From Candidatus Aegiribacteria sp. (GTDB taxonomy: Bacteria; Fermentibacterota; Fermentibacteria; Fermentibacterales; JCC-6): a stretch of 52,252 nucleotides of DNA. The notes beneath the pieces were generated by a model. The model saw nothing but the letters and a program-made list of their open reading frames with translations, did no database searches and was not told where the DNA came from. Shown here in pieces: positions 43,260 through 52,252 of the stretch. A program made the translations under genes and the position numbers. The stretch spans positions 1-52,252 of the forward strand of contig JAUVLV010000013.1 in assembly GCA_030600545.1 (NCBI GenBank), in the 5' to 3' direction. How positions within the stretch are numbered: position 1 is the stretch's first letter; each line of letters opens with the position of its first letter.

Positions 43260-44336
43260 ATGAAAACTGTTCTGCTTTCTGTAATTATTCTGCTTGTCAT
43301 TCCTGGTGTTACCTTTGCTTTTGGATATGCTGATGCCAATAGCAATGGTACATCCATTCCCGGATACAATGCCGTTACTCTGGGGCTTGGTGGAGCAAGA
43401 GCCATCGGTTTTGGGGATGCCTTATCCATTCTAACCAATCCTGCTGACATTTACCGGGTTCCTGGAACCACTTTTGGAATGGCAATCGGCCCAGCAGTAA
43501 TCACCGAATCCTTTGAAGACACAACAGGGTTCCATGATTATAACTGGATTGCGCTGGCTAACCTTTCGGCTGCGATAAAATTCCAGGCAGGCCGTAAACT
43601 TGCCCTGGGAGCCGGAATAGCAAGAATATCGGATTTTTCGTTTGAAGGAATATATTACGATAGGGATGCTATCTCGGGTATTATTATCGAAAATTTTGAA
43701 CTAGTCTCAAGAGGGGGTCTGTACGAATCTGCCGCAGGTTTTTCATGGCAACCGGAAAACTGGATCAACGTAGGCTTGTCTGGCGGGTTACGCTTCGGTG
43801 AGGCCAGTTACGATTCCACATATGAGGACAGAGTTGAACCTGAAAACGACACAACCGTTTCGATCGGCTGGAATGAGAGCGATTTCTGCTGGCATGCCGG
43901 AATCATGATTCCTCTCAATCTTAGCAGTATAGGTATTTCATGGGCATCCGCCACAGATCATTACGATGCTCGAATTGCCGCTGGAGGAATACTTTATGCC
44001 GGAGAATCGAAGCAGGGAGCGATTGGAATAGAAGTTGAAATCATAGATCCGGGGGACGCCAATAACCTGGATGCCAGAATTATTGGTCAGGTAAAACCAT
44101 CCAACTCCCTTACATTCAGGGGGGCGTTATCCTTTATAGACAGGAATGATGATATAGAAAGCCAGGGAATAGGTGTATCTGTCGGTACGGGAATAGCTCT
44201 TGGAAAAATAACACTGAACGGGGCATTTGCATTGTCTACCATAACCAGAGAATCATCCGCTTTCTCGATCTGGGAACCTGTTGATATCAAGGTATCGCAG
44301 TCATTGCTTTCCTTCGGACTTAACTGGAATTTATAG
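43260..44336 (+). CDS. outer membrane beta-barrel protein (paralog 1)
   Basis: A 358-residue secreted protein: a signal peptide (MKTVLLSVIILLVIPGVTFA) and then alternating short hydrophobic strands ending NL. It begins like PorV/UPF0164 or FadL-type barrels (LGLGGARAIGFGDALSILTNPA). It shares LRFGE-SY, WHAG and E-EIIDP segments with the gene at 44903, so the two are paralogs. Cargo or channel role unknown. ATG 43260 follows AGGGGG. Confidence 0.8.
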   Translation: MKTVLLSVIILLVIPGVTFAFGYADANSNGTSIPGYNAVTLGLGGARAIGFGDALSILTNPADIYRVPGTTFGMAIGPAVITESFEDTTGFHDYNWIALANLSAAIKFQAGRKLALGAGIARISDFSFEGIYYDRDAISGIIIENFELVSRGGLYESAAGFSWQPENWINVGLSGGLRFGEASYDSTYEDRVEPENDTTVSIGWNESDFCWHAGIMIPLNLSSIGISWASATDHYDARIAAGGILYAGESKQGAIGIEVEIIDPGDANNLDARIIGQVKPSNSLTFRGALSFIDRNDDIESQGIGVSVGTGIALGKITLNGAFALSTITRESSAFSIWEPVDIKVSQSLLSFGLNWNL

Positions 44337-44337
44337 G

Positions 44338-44781
44338 TTAAAGCCAGGGTCTTACAGCAAGCCGGTATTCATACACTTCCTCGGGTCTGAAGAAAAGCTC
44401 TATCTCTCTTTTTGCTGATTCAATGGAATCGGATGCGTGTATCATATTATGACCGGGACTGGTTGCGTAATCACCTCTTATAGTACCGGAAGCGGCTTCT
44501 GCGGGATTGGTTGCTCCCACCATCGACCTGACAATCTCAACTGCGTCCATTGATTCTAAAATCATGATAACCGACGGCCCGCTTGTGATAAAGGAGATAA
44601 GACCCTTATAGAACTCTTTGCCCATGTGTTCTTCATAATGCTGCTCTGCTGTTTCCGGAGAAATCCTGGTGAGTTTCATAGCAGTTATCTTCATTCCCCT
44701 TCGTTCGAACTTGGATATCAGTTCACCGATCAGTTCTCTCTGCACCGCATTCGGCTTAAGAATAACAAGTGTCTTCTCCAT
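44338..44781 (-). CDS. ndk: nucleoside diphosphate kinase
   Basis: Balances NTP pools by phosphate transfer through a phospho-histidine. The 147-residue chain starts MEKTLVILKPNAVQRELIGE and has GATNPAEAASGTIRGDYA and the active-site His in HNMIHASDS. ATG 44781 follows AAAGGGG on the minus strand; the longer frame to 44820 is not needed. It sits between the two paralogous barrel genes, with the opposite direction to both. Confidence 0.97.
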   Translation of the reverse strand: MEKTLVILKPNAVQRELIGELISKFERRGMKITAMKLTRISPETAEQHYEEHMGKEFYKGLISFITSGPSVIMILESMDAVEIVRSMVGATNPAEAASGTIRGDYATSPGHNMIHASDSIESAKREIELFFRPEEVYEYRLAVRPWL

Positions 44782-44804
44782 GCAAGCCCCTTTCATCTGT
44801 TCAG

Positions 44805-44834
44805 ATAATATGCTTATCATTTAATTGAGAGCAA
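44805..44834 (-). promoter_or_regulatory. promoter for ndk
   Basis: On the minus strand TTGCTC (44834-44829), an 18-bp spacer and TATTAT (44810-44805), about 24 bp before the ndk start. Confidence 0.45.
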
Positions 44835-44836
44835 CA

Positions 44837-44865
44837 TTGATTTTACTATCAGCTGATTGTATCAT
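44837..44865 (+). promoter_or_regulatory. promoter for the second barrel gene
   Basis: TTGATT (44837-44842), a 17-bp spacer and TATCAT (44860-44865). The -35 boxes of this promoter and the divergent ndk promoter are only 2 bp apart. It supports a start at ATG 44903 rather than upstream. Confidence 0.5.
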
Positions 44866-44902
44866 TGTTGGGACAATAACAATCACAAGAAAGGAATTGA
44901 TT

Positions 44903-46033
44903 ATGCCCCATTTCTCAACTTCCATGTTTTCCCGGAGACGAATCGCACAAGCAGTATCGTTTCTTATTATACTAATCCTGATTCTGTTTATTGTTCCCGA
45001 AGTAAGTCTCGGGTACGGATTTCATGATGCGCTAACTTATGGAAACACCGTAAATGTTGTCAGCATCAGATCTGCTACCATGGTTGGTGTCAGGGTATTT
45101 GGTGCTAAGGGAGCCTCCGCTGTATTTCTTAATCCCGCTTGCCTTTCCAACGTGAACAGTTTCAATATGACGGCCTCCACATCGTTGCTTACCTGGGCGG
45201 AGGAGGTTATTGACAGTACCAGTACAACACGGCGGTCAGAGGTAGGTTTGGGCTCACTTACAGGTGCTGCGGCTTTCAGAACAGGATCGGATCTGGTTAT
45301 AGGAGCTGGTGTTGCAAAGGTATCGGATCACCAGTATGACGGAACGCACTTTCTGCCCGATGATCCTTCCCATCCCGGGATCGACGTTATTGAAGTATTA
45401 ATAGCCAAAGGAGGTCTTTGGGAAGCTCTGGGAGGTGCTTCATGGAGTGTTACCGATAATTTCACGGCAGGAGTATCCGCAGGATTAAGATTCGGTGAAG
45501 TAAGTTACGAATATATCTATGATAAGAAGTACACTCCATATGTCGATTCAACTGCTTCATGGAGCTGGGATCTATCTGAAGCATGCTATCACGCAGGATT
45601 CACTCTTGGGGATGATGAAATAGCCGCCGGTGCTTGCTACACTTCAGGTTCTTCCGATCATTACTATTCTACTTTAGCACTTTCTGGCAAAGCCAGGGCC
45701 GAACATATCGGCAATACTGAGATGGGTTTTGAAGGTGAAATAGTTGATCCATTTAACAATAACTATTTTCACGGTAAAATCTCCATTGAAACTCCCATAA
45801 GGCGCAATATCAACATTATGGCAGGTGTCGGATTCAATGAAGGGGCGAACATGAATCGAGTAGGATTGGCTTTCTCCATAGGAGGAAACTACCAGTCAGG
45901 TCGGATGAGAGTAGACTTAGCACTATCTCATATGGGAAGATCCAGGACCAGTAAATCTTTCCCTAATGAATATTCGGATTATATTGATGATTCCTGGACT
46001 CATTTCTGCATTGGTTTGCAATACATGATATAA
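44903..46033 (+). CDS. outer membrane beta-barrel protein (paralog 2)
   Basis: A 376-residue protein from ATG 44903, which follows AAAGGA and lies after the promoter; reading further upstream would cross that promoter. A longer than usual signal sequence (RRRIAQAVSFLIILILILFI to SLG) precedes the barrel. Shared with the gene at 43260 are GLW/YEA, GLRFGEVSY, the CYHAG segment and E-EIVDP. Family as for paralog 1. Confidence 0.75.
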   Translation: MPHFSTSMFSRRRIAQAVSFLIILILILFIVPEVSLGYGFHDALTYGNTVNVVSIRSATMVGVRVFGAKGASAVFLNPACLSNVNSFNMTASTSLLTWAEEVIDSTSTTRRSEVGLGSLTGAAAFRTGSDLVIGAGVAKVSDHQYDGTHFLPDDPSHPGIDVIEVLIAKGGLWEALGGASWSVTDNFTAGVSAGLRFGEVSYEYIYDKKYTPYVDSTASWSWDLSEACYHAGFTLGDDEIAAGACYTSGSSDHYYSTLALSGKARAEHIGNTEMGFEGEIVDPFNNNYFHGKISIETPIRRNINIMAGVGFNEGANMNRVGLAFSIGGNYQSGRMRVDLALSHMGRSRTSKSFPNEYSDYIDDSWTHFCIGLQYMI

Positions 46034-46072
46034 TTTAAACGATTTCACCGTTGCCTTATGAGAGCGGATTAA

Positions 46073-49000
46073 ATGAAAAGTGATTTAAGAGGTTCCCCTT
46101 CCCGTGGATGGGTGAGGGTGAGTTGGACTCCAGATTCAGGGGTATTGCTTGTCTCCGGTGATAGTGAAGGTTTGCTGGGAGTAAGTGCGCGAAGGCTTAT
46201 AAATTCAACTGAACCCCTTGGCCTTCTTCCCACGGAGCTGGCAAACATTCTAGCCAGCGGATTGCCGGATATTCCGATACATCTGTCCACCTCATCCCTC
46301 ACCGGTTCAGTCAGTACCATTAAAGGTCAGGCTGAAATAATTCTTTTCGGAATTGCAGGATTTCAGAGCCGCAGCAATATCATGCTTGATGAACTGGGTG
46401 CGGGTATTGTAGGAACAGACAGAACCGGCAATATAACTCTTTGGAACAAAGCAATGTCCAGCATATTCAGAATTCCCCAGAAGCATGTAATTAGTAAAAA
46501 CTTGCAGGATGTTCTGGTATCTCCAGTTCTGTATTCGTGGGATAATGTTATAAAGATGGTCTTGGACGGCAAACAGATTAAAGTAATCTGCCGTCCAGAT
46601 ACTCAACGTAGAATTGAATGTACATTTTCACCAGGCGGCTCCGGTGTGGTGGGTACCTGTTTCGACACAACCGAGAGCTTCCAGGCTGAAAATCGACTTA
46701 GAACAAGCAGAAAAATGAATCAGGCCTACTTTCATTCCGTGAGTACCGGCCTGGTTCTATTCGATAAAGATTACAGAATTCTTGTTGCGAACAGAGCTTT
46801 CGGCCGCATGTTCGGGTTGATGGAAAACCTGCTTGGTATCCACCTTCATGAGATTCTGCCCAGTGAAAGCTATGAGATCATCGAAGACCAGACGAGACCA
46901 TTCTTTGCAAATCATTCGAAGGAAAAGGAAAACGCCAGAACTGCCCGGTTTACCCTTCCTGATAAAACCAGAAGGATAATTCTCCAGAATGTTCATCCGA
47001 TTATGGAGGATTTGAATGAAGTACACTATGCGGTTGGAATATTTGAGGATATTTCAGAAATTACAATAATGAACGAGAATTACAGGAATAACCTGGAGAC
47101 GGTAAAGAAAGTAAACCAGTTAGCTGATGCTCTGCATTCCGGTGGAACTTTCAGCTCCACTGAAATCGCTGAAAGATTGAATGAATGCATTTCTGCAAAG
47201 GCCGTGGCTATCTATTTGTCCGACCCACTTTCGGAAAGCAGACTGACAGGCTGCACATCCAGCTGGCCGGACGATGTACCTGAGGTTTTCTCGGAGTTAA
47301 GGCTGGCACCTGTACTGGTGGAATCCAATACGGGATACAGAATCACGGGGGATGATATTGGAGTTCTTGCCCCCTGGTTCAACAATTGTATTGTATTTCC
47401 CCTTGAATCGGAAAGAAAAACCTTCGGGTACATTGTTATAGCCAACACAAAAAACAATTCAGCGACGGATATTTTTCCCTTTGCAGAAATTTCTGCCAGA
47501 ATTGTCATGGCATATTTCAATGCCAACGAGTACGAGACTGAGATCGAGCATTTGGATCTTCTGATCAGCAGGCAGAGCAAGCTTGCCAGCACCGTTATCG
47601 ATTCACTTGATGTTCCTGTTGCCATTTTCAGAATCGACTGGTCGGTTATACTATGGAATAGACCTATGGAAGAATTAACCGATGTCTCATTCGATCTTGC
47701 TTCCGGCAGATCAGAGCTTGCCGCAAATATTCTTTTTCATGGTATAGGTGGAATCAGCGCGGCCCAGAGATTCATAAGAAACGGATCTTCAGAATTCCCG
47801 GAATCCTGGGAAGTTGAGAATCAGAATGGAGAAACTACCAGGTGTACATGGCGACTGATCAGAACGGAATCGGTAGAGGGCAGAAATCTGGAATCCGTTA
47901 TAATCGTTGTCGGTGTAAAATCCGATGATACTTATAGTATTAATTCAGCTAAAAAAGCAGCCGAGACATATTCCTCGCTTAGCAGGGGAACATCGGCTCT
48001 TCTCTCAGCTTCGGACCGTACAAGAATTGAAGAGGCAGCAGCAGCAGCTCTGCTTGAAATATCCGGTGCATCCAGAGTTACTCTGAAGATCCGCGGCATC
48101 AATCCTGTTACCAGAACAACCTACGATCAGAAGACGGACATGGACTCCTTACGCCCATGGACACTTCCCCTGGAAACCGATACCGAGACGATTGGAGAAT
48201 GCCAGTTTCACGGTGGAAAAGAATACTCCGTCATGAAGGATTTCACACGCAACGTTGCAAGAACCTGTGTAGAACTTGAAAAAGCAGCCATAGGAAGAAG
48301 ATTTGCACTTATTACAGAGAGGGCATCTGGTAAATTTCTCATATCAAACAGTAGCGGCAGGATACTTCTGTCCACCTGGATGGATATAACCGATGGGGTC
48401 GTTTCCAACCGGACAGTTTACGATATGTTTTCCGGCACTGAATGGTCGTATCTGGATGCGTCAATCTCAGGCATACTGAACAAGGGCAGGCTGAACATGA
48501 GACTCAAAACTGACAGCGGTGATTATATGCAGATGGCTGCTGTGGCTCTAAACGGGCATGAAGGGGAGGCACTGATCATATGGTGGCCTGTATCCGAGCT
48601 GTCATACAAGATGCATCTCAGGTACCTGGAGCTGGCCGAAGCTTCGGGATTCGCGCTGAGGGACATGCTGGACAGCCTTCTTGCTTCCATCAGCAAAGGT
48701 TTTATACGCATCAAGGAAGTTATTAATCCCGATCATCCTGTAGCGGCTGTTCTGAATACAGCAAAGTACGCTTTCGAAGGAATGAACAAAGGTTACTTTT
48801 ATCTTCGTCTGATACAGATGTCTTTGAATACAATTCCTGAAAGGGTAAATACTGAATTCTATCTTGATAAGGTAATGTCATCGTTCATTGAAGCTGGTAT
48901 GCTTTCTCCGGATATTTCCATATCTGGCGGACTATACGATATATCAGGTAATATTGACCTTATGCAGCAGGTTACACTGCGGCTCTGCAGCATTGTCTGT

Positions 49001-49303
49001 CCTGAAGCCACACCTGCCTTCAAAGTATCGGTCATCAAAAGGAAAAATCTTAAAAACAGGGAAGGCCTGTCAGGTAGAGTGGAACAGTATGTAAAGCTGA
49101 ACATCCTCAAGGCGGATGGGAGCCCATTGAAGAATATCTCTGAGGATTTTTGCGATCTGACTGAGCCGGTAAACTGTTCGGGAGGAATTTCACCTGCCTC
49201 GGAGATATCTCTGCTGTGCTTGATACTGCGGCTTACCGGTGGCGCTCTCCTCAGGGATGAAGATACTTTTTCCCTGTGCATACTTTTCCCCTGCATGGAC
49301 TAG
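46073..49303 (+). CDS. multi-PAS/GAF sensor protein with a degenerate histidine-kinase core
   Basis: A 1076-residue protein without a membrane helix. Likely order: N-terminal region of unclear type (1-100), PAS (101-200), PAS (220-330), GAF (345-485), PAS (495-620), GAF-like (625-745), PAS-like (750-850), kinase-like core (850-1076). The core has the helices of a dimerisation domain but no H-box His (LLASISKGFIRI where LxxIxHDFNN is expected). The ATPase part lacks the N-box (LRLCSIVCPEA) and glycine boxes, ending only in SLCILFP. It probably senses signals or acts as a partner of another kinase but cannot itself phosphorylate. ATG 46073, no strong ribosome site. Confidence 0.75.
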   Translation: MKSDLRGSPSRGWVRVSWTPDSGVLLVSGDSEGLLGVSARRLINSTEPLGLLPTELANILASGLPDIPIHLSTSSLTGSVSTIKGQAEIILFGIAGFQSRSNIMLDELGAGIVGTDRTGNITLWNKAMSSIFRIPQKHVISKNLQDVLVSPVLYSWDNVIKMVLDGKQIKVICRPDTQRRIECTFSPGGSGVVGTCFDTTESFQAENRLRTSRKMNQAYFHSVSTGLVLFDKDYRILVANRAFGRMFGLMENLLGIHLHEILPSESYEIIEDQTRPFFANHSKEKENARTARFTLPDKTRRIILQNVHPIMEDLNEVHYAVGIFEDISEITIMNENYRNNLETVKKVNQLADALHSGGTFSSTEIAERLNECISAKAVAIYLSDPLSESRLTGCTSSWPDDVPEVFSELRLAPVLVESNTGYRITGDDIGVLAPWFNNCIVFPLESERKTFGYIVIANTKNNSATDIFPFAEISARIVMAYFNANEYETEIEHLDLLISRQSKLASTVIDSLDVPVAIFRIDWSVILWNRPMEELTDVSFDLASGRSELAANILFHGIGGISAAQRFIRNGSSEFPESWEVENQNGETTRCTWRLIRTESVEGRNLESVIIVVGVKSDDTYSINSAKKAAETYSSLSRGTSALLSASDRTRIEEAAAAALLEISGASRVTLKIRGINPVTRTTYDQKTDMDSLRPWTLPLETDTETIGECQFHGGKEYSVMKDFTRNVARTCVELEKAAIGRRFALITERASGKFLISNSSGRILLSTWMDITDGVVSNRTVYDMFSGTEWSYLDASISGILNKGRLNMRLKTDSGDYMQMAAVALNGHEGEALIIWWPVSELSYKMHLRYLELAEASGFALRDMLDSLLASISKGFIRIKEVINPDHPVAAVLNTAKYAFEGMNKGYFYLRLIQMSLNTIPERVNTEFYLDKVMSSFIEAGMLSPDISISGGLYDISGNIDLMQQVTLRLCSIVCPEATPAFKVSVIKRKNLKNREGLSGRVEQYVKLNILKADGSPLKNISEDFCDLTEPVNCSGGISPASEISLLCLILRLTGGALLRDEDTFSLCILFPCMD

Positions 49304-49493
49304 CCAGGATTCATCACAGGTACTCGTGTCATGTCACTTGTATTGATATTTGAGTCGATTATTTTACCATGGTAATTCATTCAGAATGTAATGCTTCACG
49401 AAAATGGGTAGCCTCTACTTTACCTTTGACTGTTTTCTGGTCATACTACCGATTCGTATTAATTATTAATGGATATTATCTGGAGGATTAATT

Positions 49494-51953
49494 TTGGATC
49501 CCTACGATTTCAAAAAACTTGAAGAAAAATGGAAGCCTGTCTGGAACAGGATGGGGCTTTACAGAACCGGTACGGAAGATGACAGAGAACCCTTTTACTG
49601 CCTTGACTATTTCCCCTATCCTTCAGGAGCTGGATTGTCTGTAGGCCACTGCAAGAACTACATTCCCACAGATGTCATATGCCGTAAGAAACGGATGGAT
49701 GGATTCAATGTATTACATCCCATGGGCTGGGATGCCTTTGGCCAGCCGGCGGAGGAATATGCCATAAAGACGGGTATACATCCCTCTGAAGTGACCAGAA
49801 TCAACTCGGATACCTACCGCAGGCAGATGAAATTGATTGAGGCCAGTTACGACTGGGAAAGAGAGATCAATTCAAGCGATCCCGATTACTACAAATGGAC
49901 CCAGTACTACTTTAATCTTCTTTTTGACAGAGGGCTCGCATATCAGACGGAGAGCGATCAGATGTGGTGCCCCACATGCAGTATAGTTCTTTCCAATGAA
50001 GAAGCCGCTGGTGGCGTATGCTGGCGCTGCGGAGGCGAAGTTACAAAAAAGAAGTTGAAGCAGTGGTTCTTCAGGATCACCGAGTACGCCGACAGACTGC
50101 TTCAGGGTCTCGAGGATCTCGATTGGCCCGAAGGGATCAAGGCCATGCAGAGGAATTGGATAGGAAGATCTGAGGGGGCAGAGGTCATATTCAGGATTGT
50201 GAATCCTGAGACATATTGCGAGATGGATCTTCCGGTCTATACCACCAGGCTTGATACTATCTTCGGTGCTACATTCTGTGTACTTGCTCCGGAATATCCT
50301 GATATAGAAAAAATGGTTACATCGGACAGGCATGACGAGGTGATGAGTTATGTAAACGAAGCCAGGACAAAGAGTGACATGGAAAGAACTGCTGCCGCGG
50401 AAAAAGGGAAAACCGGTGTGTTTACCGGCTGCTTTGCTGTGAATCCCTACAACGGTGAAGAAATTCCACTGTATATCGCCGACTACGTGCTGGCCGGTTA
50501 TGGAACTGCCGCAATAATGGCGGTGCCCGCCCATGATGAGAGGGATCACGCCTTCGCTAAAAAATTCGGGATACCCATTGTTGAAGTCATAGCACCCGGA
50601 GGTATACCGCAGGGAGTTGAGGAAGCTGCAACGGTAGCAGACGGACAACTGATAAACAGTGGGCCATTCACCGGCCTTGATTCCGACAAGGCCAGGGAAA
50701 AGATGGCTGAATACGCCATGGAGAATGGAATCGGAAAAGCTGATATCCGCTACAGGATAAGGGACTGGTTGGTTTCAAGACAGCGTTACTGGGGAGCCCC
50801 GATACCGATAATACACTGCAAAAAGTGCGGAGCTGTACCTGATAGAAATCTACCCGTTGTTCTTCCGGAACTTGATAATTTCGAACCTGACGATTCTAGT
50901 CGATCACCTCTGGCAAGAGCTGAAGAATGGGTAAATACCGTATGTCCTGAATGCGGTGGTCCTGCGAGACGGGATACCGATACGATGGCAGGTTTCGCCT
51001 GTTCATCGTGGTATTTCCTCAGATTCGCATCTCTTGCTGAGTCTGACAGACCATTCGATCCGGAGATGGTGAAGTACTGGCTCCCGGTGGACCTTTATGT
51101 AGGGGGTGCCGAGCACGCGGTAATGCATCTTATCTACGCAAGGTTCTGGACTAAGGTCATGTACGATGAAGGAATACTTGATTTTATCGAGCCTTTTTCC
51201 GTGCTGAAAAACCAGGGAATGATACTGGGAGCAAATGGACTGAAAATGTCCAAGTCAAAGGGAAACATCGTTACTCCGGATGAGATGGTAGAAAAGTACG
51301 GTGCCGATGCTTTGAGGCTCTATATCCTTTTTATGGGACCGTTTGAAGCGGAACTGGAATGGAACGAGGAGGGGATAGCTGGCACCTACAGGTTCCTGAA
51401 GAGAGTTTGGTCGGTGGTGCTTGAAACAGCAGAACCTCCGACCATGGAAAAAGATGATGATTTCATTTCAGAACTCCGTTACAATACGGCCAGGACGGTT
51501 AAAAAAGTTACGGAGGATGTAGATTCCTTCGCTTTTAATACGGCTGTGGCCGCCATGATGGAGTTCATGAATTTCCTTTCAGCCAACAGGGAGAGAGCCG
51601 GAGCTACAGGCATGCTCTGGAGAGATTCAATCAGGAAACTGCTTATTCTCATGGCTCCTATGACACCCTTTATTTCCGATGAACTGTGGGAGCGGATGAA
51701 CTTCCCCGGAGATACGGTTTGCAGGCAGGAATGGCCCTCCTGGGATGAAAATGACATTGTTCTGGATACCGTTGAAATAGTCGTTCAGGTCCGGGGCAAG
51801 ATCCGCAGCAGGATTAGAATAGATACAGATGCCAGTACCGATGAGATCGAGAAAAAAGCTCTGTCACTGGACAGGATAAAGGAAATACTGGGGGGCAATG
51901 AACCCAGGAGGGTGGTAGTTGTCCCCGGCAAACTCGTCAACATAATACCATGA
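49494..51953 (+). CDS. leuS: leucyl-tRNA synthetase
   Basis: Charges tRNA-Leu. An 819-residue class I enzyme: HIGH-like motif in PYPSGAGLSVGH, zinc-binding cysteines in WCPTCSIVLSNEE and CWRCGGEV, the CP1 editing domain with TTRLDTIFGATF and MAVPAHDERD, KMSKSKGN near residue 585, and the anticodon-binding C-terminus. The start TTG 49494 is behind GGAGG. The 190-bp gap upstream holds a TTGACT (49426-49431) without a good -10. No T-box-like leader was recognised. Confidence 0.97.
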   Translation: MDPYDFKKLEEKWKPVWNRMGLYRTGTEDDREPFYCLDYFPYPSGAGLSVGHCKNYIPTDVICRKKRMDGFNVLHPMGWDAFGQPAEEYAIKTGIHPSEVTRINSDTYRRQMKLIEASYDWEREINSSDPDYYKWTQYYFNLLFDRGLAYQTESDQMWCPTCSIVLSNEEAAGGVCWRCGGEVTKKKLKQWFFRITEYADRLLQGLEDLDWPEGIKAMQRNWIGRSEGAEVIFRIVNPETYCEMDLPVYTTRLDTIFGATFCVLAPEYPDIEKMVTSDRHDEVMSYVNEARTKSDMERTAAAEKGKTGVFTGCFAVNPYNGEEIPLYIADYVLAGYGTAAIMAVPAHDERDHAFAKKFGIPIVEVIAPGGIPQGVEEAATVADGQLINSGPFTGLDSDKAREKMAEYAMENGIGKADIRYRIRDWLVSRQRYWGAPIPIIHCKKCGAVPDRNLPVVLPELDNFEPDDSSRSPLARAEEWVNTVCPECGGPARRDTDTMAGFACSSWYFLRFASLAESDRPFDPEMVKYWLPVDLYVGGAEHAVMHLIYARFWTKVMYDEGILDFIEPFSVLKNQGMILGANGLKMSKSKGNIVTPDEMVEKYGADALRLYILFMGPFEAELEWNEEGIAGTYRFLKRVWSVVLETAEPPTMEKDDDFISELRYNTARTVKKVTEDVDSFAFNTAVAAMMEFMNFLSANRERAGATGMLWRDSIRKLLILMAPMTPFISDELWERMNFPGDTVCRQEWPSWDENDIVLDTVEIVVQVRGKIRSRIRIDTDASTDEIEKKALSLDRIKEILGGNEPRRVVVVPGKLVNIIP

Positions 51954-52026
51954 TGATTTCCGTTATACAGCCCTTTGCTTTCATCCGGAAGCTGGTCACG
52001 GTATTACGGAAAGGAATGATTTACTG

Positions 52027-52218
52027 ATGTACCCCCGGAGAGCAGATATCAAACCTGGTATGAAGGTGATACTTGTAACAAAGGAAAATCAACGTTCCGG
52101 TGAATTGACCGAGGGGATTGTTAAGGACATCCTGACCAGGTCATCGAAGCATCCACACGGCATTAAGGTTCGGCTTGAAAATGGAATTGTGGGCAGAGTC
52201 AAAAAGATATTGTCTTGA
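52027..52218 (+). CDS. YwbE-family small protein
   Basis: A 63-residue protein, MYPRRADIKPGMKVILVTKE through TRSSKHPHGIKVRL to GRVKKIL. This is the YwbE/DUF2196 family, a short beta-rich fold of unknown function found in many bacteria. Full length is normal. An AAAGGAA ribosome site lies 11 bp before ATG 52027. It follows leuS by 73 bp with no terminator seen between them. Confidence 0.9.
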   Translation: MYPRRADIKPGMKVILVTKENQRSGELTEGIVKDILTRSSKHPHGIKVRLENGIVGRVKKILS

Positions 52219-52252
52219 AGTTGAAAAAATATTGCAGGCACTGACCTGGAGA

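Noticed and set aside
49872-50648. 258-codon open frame on the minus strand inside leuS
   Set aside because: Antisense to the conserved editing domain of leuS; no signal of its own.

Overview
The window reads as a chromosomal segment of a Gram-negative-type, probably anaerobic bacterium of the FCB kind; Fermentibacterota or a related candidate phylum would fit, but I cannot prove the placement. The reasons are an Omp85 protein next to TamB, a TolC-family protein, small outer-membrane barrels, a lipoprotein, a gingipain-like (C25) protein remnant ending in a type IX secretion sorting domain, and a ferredoxin-dependent 2-oxoacid oxidoreductase. TTG starts are common. A few genes look as if they start with CTG or another rare codon behind a strong Shine-Dalgarno (SD) site. 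No rRNA, tRNA, CRISPR array, integrase or transposase gene was seen.

Layout. 1-2.4 kb: a membrane glycosyltransferase, a broken P-loop gene and a GNAT acetyltransferase. 2.5-10.5 kb: a rearranged yicC/gmk locus. Intact yicC is followed by a decayed gmk start, and intact gmk is preceded by a collapsed yicC remnant. Between them lie an arylsulfotransferase-like gene, a frameshifted membrane spermidine-synthase-like gene and a hybrid histidine kinase, with an exact 51-bp copy of the yicC 3' end in the middle. 10.5-21.6 kb: a tight co-directional run of ten genes with overlapping or nearly touching ends: gmk-coaB fusion, uracil-DNA glycosylase, dnaB, radA, PIN-TRAM, ispD-ispF fusion, dedA family, glgA-like, a membrane protein and tolC family. 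21.6-30.6 kb: fabD, a convergent thiD-Nudix fusion, a BamA/TamA-type protein with TamB, a HIT protein and 3-methyladenine DNA glycosylase.

30.7-40.3 kb: a broken C25 peptidase, a minus-strand group (Gfo/Idh oxidoreductase, an ABC ATPase that has lost its catalytic motifs, and a permease), clpB with a strong 5' hairpin, a membrane protein whose stop codon touches a 281-bp element with 27-bp perfect terminal inverted repeats, and a lipoprotein with a ComEC-like metallo-beta-lactamase domain. 40.4-52.2 kb: a three-gene 2-oxoacid:ferredoxin oxidoreductase operon with fused beta and gamma subunits, two paralogous outer-membrane proteins around ndk, a 1076-residue PAS/GAF protein with a degenerate kinase core, leuS and a YwbE-family gene.

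The most interesting signals are the reciprocal decay of a duplicated yicC-gmk pair, two uncommon fusions (Gmk-CoaB without CoaC; ThiD-zinc ribbon-Nudix), two full-length apparent pseudoenzymes, a homopolymer frameshift, and the MITE-like repeat. I found no clearly new defence or mobile system.
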